Below, in pieces: positions 8,073 to 16,813 of a stretch of 64,000 bases of DNA (position 1 is its first letter; each line of letters starts with the position of its first letter). The DNA is from Salinarchaeum laminariae. Its GTDB lineage: Archaea > Halobacteriota > Halobacteria > Halobacteriales > Salinarchaeaceae. The DNA lies in assembly GCF_023204835.1 (NCBI RefSeq), contig NZ_CP096270.1, positions 868,001 through 932,000 of the forward strand. Reading direction: 5' to 3'. The notes beneath the pieces were generated by a model. That model was not told the DNA's origin, made no database searches, and was given only the letters and a program-made list of their open reading frames with translations. The translations under genes and the position numbers were made by a program.

Positions 8073-9647
8073 ATGAGCGAGGACGACGCCACGCCGGACG
8101 ACGCCGGGACGGCCGCCGGGGACAGCGCGAGTGATGCCGCCAACGAGGACGAGGGCGTCGTCCGCCGTGACCGCTTCGCCGGCGGGCCAGCCCGCGAGTT
8201 CATGTCCTCGCTTGCTGCCGACCGTCGCATCTTCGACGCGGATCTCGCCGTCGATCGCGCCCACGTGCTGATGCTCGCCGAACAGGAGATCGTCGCAGAG
8301 GACACCGCTGGGGAGATTCTCGCCGCGCTCGAAGATATCGAAGCTGCGGTCGACGAGCAGGGGTACGACGCCGTCCTCTCCGACGGCGAGGACGTTCACG
8401 AGGCCATCGAGACGGCCGTCATCGAGCGCGTCGGTCCCGAGGGTGGCCGGATGCACACCGCCCGCTCGCGCAACGACGAGGTGGCGACGTGCATCCGTTA
8501 CCGTCTGCGCGAGGACGTGCTGGACGTGCTCGAAGCCGTCGCGGAGACCCGCGAAGCGCTGCTGGAGGCCGCGGAGGCGCACTCGGAGACGCTGCTTCCG
8601 GGCTACACACACCTCCAGCCCGCTCAGCCGATCACGGTCGGGTTCTGGCTGGCCAGCTACGAGGCCGCGCTGGCCCGCGACGTCAGCCGCCTGCTCGACG
8701 CGTTCACGCGGATCAACGAGTCGCCGCTGGGCGCGGCAGCCTTCGCCGGCACCACCTTCGACGTGGATCGCCGCCAGACCGCCGCACTGCTCGGGTTCGA
8801 CGGCGTCGTCGAGAACGCGATGGACGCCGTCTCGACGCGGGATTTCCTGCTCGAGACTGCCGGCGCGCTGTCGGCGCTCTCGACGACTCTCTCGGGGATG
8901 GCCGAGGACCTCGTCGTCTACAGCAATCGCGGGTTCGTCGATCTCGACGACGACTACGCCTCGACCAGCTCGATCATGCCCCAGAAAAAGAACCCCGACT
9001 CGCTGGAGCTGGTCCGTGCCGTGGCGGGCGACGCCGCCGGCGCGCACCAGGCCCTCGCGACGACGCTCTCGGGGCTTCCGCGGTCGTACAACCGCGATCT
9101 CCAGCGTGCGGGCCCGCACGTCTGGTCCGTAATCGACGACGTCGCGAGCGCCGTCGACGTCGCTGGCGGCGCGGTCGCAACGGCGGACTGGAACGCCGAG
9201 GCGTGCGCCGCGGCCGCTGGCGAGGGGTTCTCGACGGCGACCGGCGTCGCGGACCTGCTGGCCCAGTCCGGCGTCCCCTTCCGCACGGCTCACGAGGTCG
9301 TCGCGGTGGCGGCAGAGGACGTTGCGGGGCTGGAAGGCGACGATCCATCCGGTGGCGCAGCCGATCCCGACGCCGCGATCGAGGTCCTCGACGACGCCGC
9401 GTTCGCGGTGCTCGGCGAGTCGATCACCGACGCCGTCGACGAGTCCGCGCTCCGGTCCGCACTCGATCCCGTCGAGAGCGTGGCGAGCCGCGACTCCGCT
9501 GGCGGCCCCGCACCCGACGCAGTCGAGGAGGCGATCGCCAGCGCGAAGGCCGATCTCGAGGACGACCTCGTCGCGACCGTCGCGACGCGCAAGAGTCTCG
9601 AGGGCGCAGCCGAGCGCCTCGACTCCGAGGTGAGCGAGTATGTCTGA
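8073..9647 (+). CDS. argH: Argininosuccinate lyase
   Basis: It cleaves argininosuccinate to arginine and fumarate. The 524-residue protein carries the fumarase/lyase signature 'SSIMPQKKNPD' at about residues 300-310, plus 'GRMHTARSRNDEVAT' (about 125-139) and 'LPGYTHLQPAQP' (about 176-187). The ATG at 8073 follows the argG stop by only 4 nt; a further 13 in-frame codons upstream would overlap argG and are not needed. Compared with the usual 450-480 residues it has an acidic N-terminal extension of about 30 residues and extra acidic loops near the C-terminus, common in haloarchaea. Confidence 0.96.
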   Translation: MSEDDATPDDAGTAAGDSASDAANEDEGVVRRDRFAGGPAREFMSSLAADRRIFDADLAVDRAHVLMLAEQEIVAEDTAGEILAALEDIEAAVDEQGYDAVLSDGEDVHEAIETAVIERVGPEGGRMHTARSRNDEVATCIRYRLREDVLDVLEAVAETREALLEAAEAHSETLLPGYTHLQPAQPITVGFWLASYEAALARDVSRLLDAFTRINESPLGAAAFAGTTFDVDRRQTAALLGFDGVVENAMDAVSTRDFLLETAGALSALSTTLSGMAEDLVVYSNRGFVDLDDDYASTSSIMPQKKNPDSLELVRAVAGDAAGAHQALATTLSGLPRSYNRDLQRAGPHVWSVIDDVASAVDVAGGAVATADWNAEACAAAAGEGFSTATGVADLLAQSGVPFRTAHEVVAVAAEDVAGLEGDDPSGGAADPDAAIEVLDDAAFAVLGESITDAVDESALRSALDPVESVASRDSAGGPAPDAVEEAIASAKADLEDDLVATVATRKSLEGAAERLDSEVSEYV

Positions 9648-9868
9648 GCGGCATGGGGCCGCATCGGCTCACCGGAATCCCACGATCGGCGGACCGCAAC
9701 CGCGGCGCCCGACCGGGCCGCCGGCGCGATGCCGGCGACGCCGTCCCCGGCGGGGGACGAACGACACATCCAGCTGACACTGGACTCACGAATTCGCGGC
9801 TGTTCGACTCCCTTCGCGCGATTAGCTGGCAGTCTGGCTACTGTTTATTTTCTGGTAAGTTCGATGGG

Positions 9869-9895
9869 TTTAAGGTATCGCGCCCACGACGTGGG
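9869..9895 (+). promoter_or_regulatory. argW-operon promoter with perfect palindrome
   Basis: The TATA-like TTTAAGG (9869-9875) lies 27-33 nt before the argW ATG (9902). Between them is a perfect 13-bp palindrome CCCACG-A-CGTGGG (9883-9895), positioned where a bound protein would block RNA polymerase. I infer an operator for the arginine operon; the regulator is unknown. Confidence 0.5.
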
Positions 9896-9901
9896 GGTAC
9901 G

Positions 9902-10066
9902 ATGACCGAATGCGTCGAATGCGGGGCAGAGGTGTCCCTGCACGAGAACCTCGAAGTCGGAGAGATCGTCGACTGCACCACCTGCGGCGCCGAACTCGAA
10001 GTCGTCGGCGTCGACCCGGCCGAGCTCGAGACGGCCCCCGAGCTCGAAGAAGACTGGGGTGAGTAG
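9902..10066 (+). CDS. argW: LysW-type amino-group carrier protein
   Basis: This 54-residue acidic protein carries biosynthetic intermediates as a covalent adduct on its C-terminal glutamate. It contains two CxxC pairs for zinc ('CVECG' at 4-8 and 'CTTCG' at about 26-30) and ends in the diagnostic 'EDWGE', whose terminal Glu is the attachment site. It is the first gene of argW-argX-argC-argB-argD-argE. The presence of argG, argH and argF in the same cluster argues that the carrier serves arginine (ornithine) rather than lysine synthesis, though related Archaea use one carrier for both. Confidence 0.95.
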   Translation: MTECVECGAEVSLHENLEVGEIVDCTTCGAELEVVGVDPAELETAPELEEDWGE

Positions 10067-10112
10067 GGGTGCAGACGGTCGGTGACCGCGCCGCTCACAC
10101 GTACAGTTCGGG

Positions 10113-11006
10113 GTGGCTCGCGTGAACGTCGGGATCCTCTACTCCCGGATTCGCAAGGACGAGAAGCTGCTGCTCGGTGAGCTGCGCGAGCGCGGCCACG
10201 ACGTCGTCAAGATCGACGTCCGCAAGGAGGTCTTCGACGTCCACGGCGCGCCCGAAGCGATGCAGGAGCTCGACGTCGTCCTCGATCGTTGCCTCTCGAC
10301 GAGCCGCTCGCTCTACGTGACGCAGTTCTGCGAGGCCTACGGCGTCCCCGTGATCAACGGCGCCCACACCGCCGACGTCTGCGCGGACAAGGTCAAGAAC
10401 TCCCTCGCACTGCAGGGCGCGGACGTCCCGACCCCCCGAACCAAGGTCGCGTTCACGAAGGACTCCGCGCTCGAAGCGATCGAGCAGTTCGGCTACCCCT
10501 GCGTGCTCAAACCCGTGATCGGCTCCTGGGGTCGCCTGATGGCGAAAATCGACTCCCGTTCGGCCGCCGAAGCCATCCTCGAGCACAAGGCGACGCTCGG
10601 CCACTACGAGCACAAGGTGTTCTACGTCCAGGAGTTCGTCGACAAACCCGGCCGCGACATTCGCGTGCTGGCCGTCGACGGCGAGCCCATCGGCGCGATG
10701 GTGCGTTCCTCCGACCACTGGCTCACCAACGCGGCGAAAGGCGCAGACGTCGAGGAGTTCGAACTCGACGACCGCGCCCGCGAACTCGTCGCGACGGCCA
10801 GCGAGGCCGTCGGCGGCGGGCTGCTCGGCGTCGACCTGATGGAGACGATGGACGAGGACGGCAACGTGGAGGACTACACCGTCCACGAGGTCAACCACAC
10901 TGTCGAGTTCAAGGCGCTCGACGACGCCACCGAGGTCGACGTCCCCGCCCGCGTGATCGACTGGCTCGAAGCGACGGTCGCCGAGGACGTCGAGGCGACT
11001 GCCTGA
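10113..11006 (+). CDS. argX: Glutamate--[LysW] ligase (ATP-grasp)
   Basis: It joins the alpha-amino group of glutamate to the C-terminal Glu of ArgW using ATP, protecting the amino group for the rest of ornithine synthesis. The 297-residue protein has the LysX/RimK ATP-grasp pattern: 'YPCVLKPVIGSWGRLMAKI' (about 129-147), 'YVQEFVDKPGRDIRV' (about 171-185) and 'GVDLMET' then 'VHEVNHTVEFKAL' (about 240-268). The start is GTG at 10113, 46 nt after argW. Discriminating glutamate from alpha-aminoadipate as substrate needs alignment with characterised ArgX/LysX; the neighbours favour glutamate. Confidence 0.93.
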   Translation: MARVNVGILYSRIRKDEKLLLGELRERGHDVVKIDVRKEVFDVHGAPEAMQELDVVLDRCLSTSRSLYVTQFCEAYGVPVINGAHTADVCADKVKNSLALQGADVPTPRTKVAFTKDSALEAIEQFGYPCVLKPVIGSWGRLMAKIDSRSAAEAILEHKATLGHYEHKVFYVQEFVDKPGRDIRVLAVDGEPIGAMVRSSDHWLTNAAKGADVEEFELDDRARELVATASEAVGGGLLGVDLMETMDEDGNVEDYTVHEVNHTVEFKALDDATEVDVPARVIDWLEATVAEDVEATA

Positions 11007-11016
11007 GGCGATTTCA

Positions 11017-12069
11017 ATGAGCGACACATCCGATACCCTGACTGCATCCGTCGTCGGCGGCACCGGCTTCACCGGCGGCGAACTGCTTCGCCTGCTCGAT
11101 CAACATCCAGAGTTCCAGATCGCGGAGGCCACGAGCCGCTCGACGGCCGGCAAGTCCGTCGGCTACAAACACCCGAACCTGCGCCACCTCGATCTGCGCT
11201 TTACCGATCCCGAGGAGCTGGCGTCGGTCGACGTCCTGTTCGCGGCGACGCCCCACGGCGTCTCGATGGAGCGCATCGACGCGTTCCAGGACGCAGCCGA
11301 CACGGTCGTCGACCTCTCGGCGGATTTCCGCCTGCCGAGCGAGGCGGCCTACGACGAGTGGTACGACGGCCACGTCTCTCCAGAATACCTCGACGACGCC
11401 GTCTACGCGCTCCCCGAACTCACGCGCGATGAGCTGCCCGGCGCCGATCTCATCGCCAGCGGTGGCTGCAACGCTACCGCGTCGATTCTCGGGCTAAAGC
11501 CACTCGTCGACGAGGGCATCCTCGCCGGCGACGAGCAGATCGTGATCGACGTCAAGGTCGGCTCCTCGGAGGGTGGCGCCGGCGGCGGCGAGGCATCCTC
11601 GCACCCCGAGCGCTCGGGCGTCGTGCGCCCCTACGCGCCGACGGGCCACCGCCACGAGGCCGAGATCGAGGCCTACCTCGGGCTCGACGTCTCCTTCACC
11701 GTCCACGCGGTGGACATGATCCGCGGCGCCTCCGCGACGTGTCACGTCTTCCCTGGCGAACCCGTCTCCACGGGCGACCTCTGGGGCGCCTACCGCGGTG
11801 CCTACGAGGAGGAGCCGTTCGTCCGCATGGCCTCCGGCGGTGGTGGGGTGTACCGCTACCCCGAGCCAAAGACCGTCGCTGGCTCGAATTTCGCGGAGAT
11901 CGGCTTCGAGGTGGACGCGTCGAACAAACGCCTCGTCGTCTTCTCGGCCATCGACAACATGATGAAGGGCTCGGCGGGCCAGGCGGTCCACGCCGCGAAC
12001 GTCGCGTTGGGCCTCGAGGAGACCGCCGGGCTGGCGTCCACGGGGCTCCATCCCGTCGGCGCGCCCTGA
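11017..12069 (+). CDS. argC: [LysW]-glutamyl-phosphate reductase (ArgC/LysY)
   Basis: This NADPH-dependent enzyme reduces the acyl phosphate on the LysW-bound intermediate to a semialdehyde. The 350-residue protein has the N-terminal Rossmann motif 'VVGGTGFTGGELL' (about 12-24) and the catalytic cysteine in 'ASGGCNATASIL' (Cys151). 'VKVGSSEGGAGGGEASS' is the glycine-rich loop of the LysY subgroup. It starts 10 nt after the argX stop. Confidence 0.94.
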   Translation: MSDTSDTLTASVVGGTGFTGGELLRLLDQHPEFQIAEATSRSTAGKSVGYKHPNLRHLDLRFTDPEELASVDVLFAATPHGVSMERIDAFQDAADTVVDLSADFRLPSEAAYDEWYDGHVSPEYLDDAVYALPELTRDELPGADLIASGGCNATASILGLKPLVDEGILAGDEQIVIDVKVGSSEGGAGGGEASSHPERSGVVRPYAPTGHRHEAEIEAYLGLDVSFTVHAVDMIRGASATCHVFPGEPVSTGDLWGAYRGAYEEEPFVRMASGGGGVYRYPEPKTVAGSNFAEIGFEVDASNKRLVVFSAIDNMMKGSAGQAVHAANVALGLEETAGLASTGLHPVGAP

Positions 12070-12094
12070 TCGCCGTTTTCATACCGCTGTACAC

Positions 12095-12100
12095 GGAGGT
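12095..12100 (+). promoter_or_regulatory. Strong Shine-Dalgarno before argB
   Basis: GGAGGT lies 8 nt upstream of the argB ATG (12109) in a 39-nt gap after argC, fixing the argB start and supporting internal initiation in the operon. Confidence 0.7.
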
Positions 12101-12108
12101 TTCACACA

Positions 12109-12993
12109 ATGACTGTCGTACTCAAGATCGGCGGCGCCCGCGCGGTCGACCCCGCGGGCGCGCTCGCCGACGTCGCGGAACTGGTCGACGATGGCGAGGA
12201 GGTGGTCGTCGTTCACGGCGGCTCCACCGCCGTCGACGAGACGCTCGAACAGCTCGGTGAGGAACCTACCTACGTCGAAACGCCCGGCGGCGTCGTCGGG
12301 CGGTTCACCGACGAGCGCACCATGGAGGTCTTCGAGATGGTGCTGCCCGGGAAGCTCAACACCGATCTCGTCGCCGGGCTCCAGAACCAGGGCGTCGACG
12401 CGGTCGGCCTGTCGGGGGTCGATGGCAAACTCCTCGCCGGGCCGCGCAAGTCCGCCGTCCGCGTGCAGGAGGACGGCAAGAAGAAGATCAAGCGCGGCGA
12501 CCACTCGGGGACGATCAAGCAGGTCAACGCGGACTTGCTGGAGACGCTACTCGACGGGGGGTACACACCCGTCGCGACCGTTCCGATGGCCGGAAAGGAC
12601 GACAACGATTGGTTGCCGGTCAACGCGGACGCCGACCGCGCCGCCGCGGCGATTGCCGGCGCACTCGACGCGAAATTGGTCGTTCTGACGGACGTGCCCG
12701 GCGTGCTTGCCGATCCCGACGATGAGTCGACGCTCATCGCGACCGCCGAGACGCCTGCCGAGTTCGAGAACATCGAGACGGCAGCGGAGGGGTTCATGAC
12801 GAAGAAGGTCATGGCCGCAACCGAGGCGATCGAGGGCGGCGCCGAGCGCGTGGTCGTCGCCGACGCGAACGTCGACGAGCCGGTTCTGACCGCAGTCGAT
12901 GGCGGCGGGACGCACATTCTGGCGAGCGCGCTGACGGACGACGATGCAGCCGCAGACGATTCCAATACCGAAGCAACGGAGGTGTCCGAATAA
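12109..12993 (+). CDS. argB: [LysW]-glutamate kinase (ArgB/LysZ)
   Basis: It phosphorylates the side-chain carboxylate of LysW-linked glutamate. The 294-residue amino-acid-kinase protein has the N-terminal 'VLKIGGARA' and the 'VVHGGSTAVDETLEQLG' glycine loop. 'GLSGVDGKLLAGPRK' and 'NADADRAAAAIAGALDAKL' with 'LTDVPGVLAD' follow. The latter motifs are shared with N-acetylglutamate kinases, while the short basic stretch 'GKKKIKRGDHSG' is typical of LysZ-type enzymes. The stop codon overlaps the argD start (TAATG), indicating coupled translation. Confidence 0.94.
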   Translation: MTVVLKIGGARAVDPAGALADVAELVDDGEEVVVVHGGSTAVDETLEQLGEEPTYVETPGGVVGRFTDERTMEVFEMVLPGKLNTDLVAGLQNQGVDAVGLSGVDGKLLAGPRKSAVRVQEDGKKKIKRGDHSGTIKQVNADLLETLLDGGYTPVATVPMAGKDDNDWLPVNADADRAAAAIAGALDAKLVVLTDVPGVLADPDDESTLIATAETPAEFENIETAAEGFMTKKVMAATEAIEGGAERVVVADANVDEPVLTAVDGGGTHILASALTDDDAAADDSNTEATEVSE

Positions 12994-14141
12994 TGGGGAA
13001 CGCAGGATTCGTCTTCTCGGAGAAACCGATTCGCATCGAGCGCGGCGAGGGGCCCTACCTCTACGACGACAACGGGACCGAGTATCTGGACTTCGGCGCG
13101 AGCTACGCCTGTACACCGACGGGCCACTGTCATCCGGACGTGATCGACGCCGTCGTCGAGCAGGCCAAACAGTTGCTCTACGTCCAGGGATCCTACCCCG
13201 TCGACGCTCGCGACGCGCTCTACGACCGCCTCGCCGCGATCGCGCCGGGCGATCTGGAGAACGTCTGGCTCTGTAACTCCGGCACCGAGGCCAACGAAGC
13301 CGCACTGAAGTTCGCCCGCGCGGCGACCGGCGATTCGAAGATCGTGGCGACGAAGCAGGCGTTCCACGGCCGCACGATGGGCGCGCTCGCGACGACCTGG
13401 AAGGGCAAGTACAAGGCGCCCTACGAGCCGCTGATCGACGGCGTCGACCACGTCGACTACGGCGACGCGGACCAGCTGGCCGAGGCGGTCGACGACGACA
13501 CCGCCGCGATCATCCTCGAACCCGTCCAGGGCGAGGGCGGCGTCCACCCCGCTACGGCCGAGTATCTACAGGCCGCCCGCGACGTCGCAGACGACACCGG
13601 CGCGGCGCTGGTGATGGACGAGATCCAGACCGGGCTGGGCCGCACGGGATCCCTCTGGGCCTGCGAGCAGGCCGACGTCGTTCCGGACGCGCTCACGACC
13701 GCGAAGGGGATCGCCAGCGGGCTGCCGATGGGCGCGACGCTCGTCGCCGACTGGCTCGCCGAGGAGCACGGCGACCACGGCTCGACGTTCTCGGGTGGCC
13801 CCACCGTCAGCGCCGCCGCGGAAGCCACACTCGACGTGATCGTCGAGGAGAACCTCCCGCAGAACGCCGCCGAGGTCGGTGGCTACCTCCGCGAGGAGAT
13901 CGAGGCCGCGATCGACTCAGGTGCCATCGACGCCCGCGGGGTCCGCGGCCAGGGGCTGATGATCGGCATCGAGGTCAAGCGCGGGTCGAACCGCCTGCTG
14001 AAGCAGCTCGCGCTGAACCACGGGATTCTGGCGCTGCCGGCGGGTCGCTCCGTCCTCCGGCTGCTCCCGCCGCTGACGATCGAGGAGTCCCACGCCGACG
14101 AGGTCGTCGCGGCGATCGCCGACGTGACGGGAGGAAGCTGA
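12993..14141 (+). CDS. argD: [LysW]-aminotransferase (ArgD/LysJ)
   Basis: This PLP-dependent class III aminotransferase converts the LysW-bound glutamate semialdehyde to LysW-ornithine. The 382-residue protein has the PLP lysine in 'LTTAKGIASGLPMGA' (Lys238), the 'MDEIQTGLGRTG' motif just upstream (about 209-220) and 'LCNSGTEANEAALKFAR' (about 92-108). Its ATG overlaps the argB stop by one base. Confidence 0.95.
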   Translation: MGNAGFVFSEKPIRIERGEGPYLYDDNGTEYLDFGASYACTPTGHCHPDVIDAVVEQAKQLLYVQGSYPVDARDALYDRLAAIAPGDLENVWLCNSGTEANEAALKFARAATGDSKIVATKQAFHGRTMGALATTWKGKYKAPYEPLIDGVDHVDYGDADQLAEAVDDDTAAIILEPVQGEGGVHPATAEYLQAARDVADDTGAALVMDEIQTGLGRTGSLWACEQADVVPDALTTAKGIASGLPMGATLVADWLAEEHGDHGSTFSGGPTVSAAAEATLDVIVEENLPQNAAEVGGYLREEIEAAIDSGAIDARGVRGQGLMIGIEVKRGSNRLLKQLALNHGILALPAGRSVLRLLPPLTIEESHADEVVAAIADVTGGS

Positions 14142-14142
14142 G

Positions 14143-15285
14143 ATGACCGCCAGCACCGTCCACGAGGTCGACGGCGACGCCGCCGAGTCGCTCCTGATCG
14201 ACCTCGTCGAGACGCCCTCGCCCTCCGGCGAGGAGGCCGCCGCCGCCGAGCGCCTGCTCGACTTCTTCGCGGCCCACGACCGCGAGGCGTTCCGCGACGA
14301 GGTCGGCAACGTCCGCGCGCCCGCCGACGATTCGGTGCTCCTGACGAGTCACGTCGACACCGTGCCCGGCGAGATCCCGGTGCGCGTCGAGGACGACGAT
14401 TCGGACGGCGTGCTCCAGGACCGTGACCGCGAGGACGGCGATTCGCGCGTCCTCTGGGGCCGCGGCAGCGTCGACGCCACCGGCCCGCTCGCGTCGATGG
14501 CCGTCGCGGCCATCGAAACCGGCGTCTCCTTCGTCGGCGTGATGCAGGAGGAGACCGACTCCGCCGGCGCCCACTTCCTCGTCGACGATCGCGAGGCGCC
14601 CGGCGCCGTCATCAACGGCGAGCCCTCCGGGTGGGACGGCATCACGCTGGGCTACCGCGGGCTGATCGCCGGCACCTACGTCGCGACGAGCGAGTCCGGC
14701 CACACCTCGCGTCCCGAGCCCAACGCCATCGAGCACGCGATCTCGTGGTGGTCGGCGGTTCGCGAGGCCGTGAGCGAGGTCGGCGGCGACGAGTTCGATC
14801 CCGTCTTCGAACAGGTCACTGCCAAACCCGTCCAGATCGACGGTGGCACCAGCTCCGATGGGCTCTCCGTCGAGGCGACGATGGACGTCCAGCTACGGAT
14901 TCCCCCCTCGCTCGACGCCGGGTCGCTGCGCGAGCTGGCCGACGGCGAGCTGGAGCTCGGGACCGTCAACTGGGGCACGCCGATCCCGCCAGTGATGGAG
15001 AGCCCGCGGACGCCCGTCGGGCGTGCGCTGCGCGGTGCGATCCGCCGTTCGGATGGCGATCCGCGCCTGCTCCGCAAGACCGGCACCAGCGACATGAACG
15101 TCTTCGCCCGCGAGTGGGACTGTCCGATGGCGACCTACGGGCCGGGCGACTCCGATCTCGACCACGCGCCGGACGAGCGCCTGCCGCTCGCGGCCTACCA
15201 CCGCGCGATCGCGGTCCTGACCGACGCCGCGGGGGATCTCGCGGAGGCTGCTGACGCGGCCGGCGCGGAGGCAGATGCGCAATGA
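14143..15285 (+). CDS. argE: [LysW]-ornithine hydrolase (ArgE/LysK, M20 family)
   Basis: It releases ornithine from the carrier protein. The 380-residue M20-type metallopeptidase has 'LLTSHVDTVPG' (metal-binding His/Asp, about 67-77), 'WGRGSVDATGP' (about 106-116) and 'GVMQEETDSAGA' (catalytic Glu pair, about 133-144). It begins one nucleotide after the argD stop. Its own stop overlaps the start of a 33-codon ORF (ATGA), and that ORF in turn overlaps argF. Confidence 0.94.
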   Translation: MTASTVHEVDGDAAESLLIDLVETPSPSGEEAAAAERLLDFFAAHDREAFRDEVGNVRAPADDSVLLTSHVDTVPGEIPVRVEDDDSDGVLQDRDREDGDSRVLWGRGSVDATGPLASMAVAAIETGVSFVGVMQEETDSAGAHFLVDDREAPGAVINGEPSGWDGITLGYRGLIAGTYVATSESGHTSRPEPNAIEHAISWWSAVREAVSEVGGDEFDPVFEQVTAKPVQIDGGTSSDGLSVEATMDVQLRIPPSLDAGSLRELADGELELGTVNWGTPIPPVMESPRTPVGRALRGAIRRSDGDPRLLRKTGTSDMNVFAREWDCPMATYGPGDSDLDHAPDERLPLAAYHRAIAVLTDAAGDLAEAADAAGAEADAQ

Positions 15286-15383
15286 CTACGTGTCTCGCGT
15301 TCGACAGTGTGGATCTCGCGGGCGCACGTGCAACGGCCCTCGCGGGCACCACGACCGATCTACCCGAGGGTGATACCCAATGA
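15282..15383 (+). CDS. 33-residue ORF bridging argE and argF by ATGA overlaps
   Basis: The ATG (15282-15284) overlaps the argE stop TGA (15283-15285). The ORF stop TGA (15381-15383) overlaps the argF ATG (15380-15382). It starts 'MTTCLAFDSVDLAGARATAL' and ends 'TDLPEGDTQ'. It has no membrane segment or motif. The double ATGA arrangement would let ribosomes pass without dissociation from argE through this ORF to argF, so even if the peptide is useless the ORF could maintain coupling. It could also be a short decayed gene or a true microprotein. Confidence 0.55.
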   Translation: MTTCLAFDSVDLAGARATALAGTTTDLPEGDTQ

Positions 15384-16306
15384 CCGAAACTAACCCACGC
15401 CACTTCCTCGACGTCGACGATCTGAGCGCCGCCGAGCTCGACGAGGTGCTCGGGCTGGCGGCGGAGTACAAGGCCGAACAGCAGGCGGGCGTCCTCCACG
15501 ACGACCTGGACAACCAGACGCTGGGCATGGTGTTCGAGAAGCCCTCCACCCGGACGCGGGTCTCCTTCGAGACCGGCATGACCCAGCTCGGCGGCCACGC
15601 CGTGTTCCTCAGCGACTCCGACCTCCAGCTCGGCCGTGGCGAGCCCCTGAAAGACACCTCGCGAGCGCTCAGCCGCTACGTCGACGTACTGATGGCCCGG
15701 CTGTTCGACCACGAGGCGCTCGAGGAGATCGCAGCCTACGCCGACGTCCCCGTCGTCAACGGGCTGACCGACGACGCCCATCCATGCCAGACGCTCGCGG
15801 ATCTGCTGACGATTCAAGAGCACACGGGCGGCCTGTCCGAGGCCACCGTGGCCTGGGTCGGCGACGGCAACAACGTCGCGCAGTCGTTCGTGATCGGCGC
15901 GGCGCTCGCCGGCATCGATCTCACCATTGCGACGCCGGAGGGCTACGAGATCGACGCCGACGTCATCGAACGGGCCGGCGAACTCGGCCCCGCCCCGACC
16001 GTCTCCGACGACCCCGCAGCGGCCGTCGACGGCGCCGACGTCGTCTACACCGACGTCTGGGTCAGCATGGGCCAGGAGGACGAGCGCGAGGAGAAGCTCG
16101 CCGCCTTCGATGGCTACCAGGTCAACGACGATCTGCTCGCCGACGCAGCCGACGACGTCGCCGTCATGCACTGTCTCCCCGCCCATCGCGGCGAGGAGAT
16201 CACCGACGACGTGCTCGAATCCGACCACGCGATCGTCTGGGATCAGGCCGAGAACCGGCTCCACGCCCAGAAAGGCCTGCTCGTGTGGTTGTGTGAATAC
16301 GCCTGA
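15380..16306 (+). CDS. argF: Ornithine carbamoyltransferase
   Basis: It transfers the carbamoyl group to ornithine, giving citrulline for argG. The 308-residue protein has the carbamoyl-phosphate motif 'STRTR' (56-60), 'HPCQ' (134-137) and the ornithine-binding 'HCLPAHRGEE' (264-273). Length is normal for the family. It is the last gene of the arginine cluster; a dispersed hairpin element lies 42 nt after the stop, in a position suited to transcript termination or 3'-end protection. Confidence 0.97.
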   Translation: MTETNPRHFLDVDDLSAAELDEVLGLAAEYKAEQQAGVLHDDLDNQTLGMVFEKPSTRTRVSFETGMTQLGGHAVFLSDSDLQLGRGEPLKDTSRALSRYVDVLMARLFDHEALEEIAAYADVPVVNGLTDDAHPCQTLADLLTIQEHTGGLSEATVAWVGDGNNVAQSFVIGAALAGIDLTIATPEGYEIDADVIERAGELGPAPTVSDDPAAAVDGADVVYTDVWVSMGQEDEREEKLAAFDGYQVNDDLLADAADDVAVMHCLPAHRGEEITDDVLESDHAIVWDQAENRLHAQKGLLVWLCEYA

Positions 16307-16347
16307 TTTCTGGCGCTTCCTCGGTTACCTCCGGTACAGATTCTGCC

Positions 16348-16471
16348 TTGGAAGCCCCCTCCCGCTCGACGCAGCTACCTCGTTGCGCGCTTCCCTCCTT
16401 CGCACAGCTCAGTCGGTCCAGTGCTTACTTCGGTACCTGCGACGAGCGGTCGGCCCCTTCCTGTCCCACCC
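16348..16471 (+). repeat. Dispersed hairpin element, copy B
   Basis: The ends match the other copies (TTGGAAGCCCCCTCCCGCTCG and GGTCGGCCCCTTCCTGTCCC). The inner arms, starting CCGCTCGACGCAGCTACC and ending GGTACCTGCGACGAGCGG, are complementary with two mismatches. The core resembles copy C (shared 'CAGTGCTT' and 'GCGCTTC' words). It begins 42 nt downstream of argF. Confidence 0.75.
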
Positions 16472-16637
16472 GATGACGTTTGTTCGGTGTCGCGAAACCC
16501 CGGTTGGGCCCTCGGCGCGCGCTGCCGCTGGCTGCGAGCCGCTTGCCGGCGAGCAGCCAGTCGCGCGACACCGTGCGAGGGATGAGTAGCGCAGCGTAGC
16601 GAGCAACGGAATCGGTTGGGGAGGACGTGGGCAGTTT

Positions 16638-16762
16638 GGGTGGGCTTCGAAAGGGGCCGGTCGCTCGACGGTGCGAGGCGAAGCAAGCACTGGAGCGAAG
16701 GAGTATAGCGACTGAGCGAAGCGCACAGCGAGCCGCAGCCCTCGAGCGATCGGGGGCTTTCG
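16638..16762 (-). repeat. Dispersed hairpin element, copy C (diverged)
   Basis: On the minus strand it reads GAAAGCCCCCGATCGCTCGAG at the left and CGAGCGACCGGCCCCTTTCG at the right. The ends are more diverged than in other copies, but layout and length (125 bp) agree. It lies 52 nt downstream of ftsY in the ftsY orientation. Confidence 0.65.
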
Positions 16763-16813
16763 TGTGTCGCAGCCGTTACCCGGCCGCCGTCACCCAATCA
16801 AGAAGATCCGCAA

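Larger units (their letters stand above)
16307..16813. other. Convergent intergenic region with two hairpin-element copies
   Basis: Between argF (plus) and ftsY (minus) lie two copies of the dispersed element in opposite orientation, each just after the gene whose strand it follows. The roughly 165 bp between them has no recognisable gene. Confidence 0.6.
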
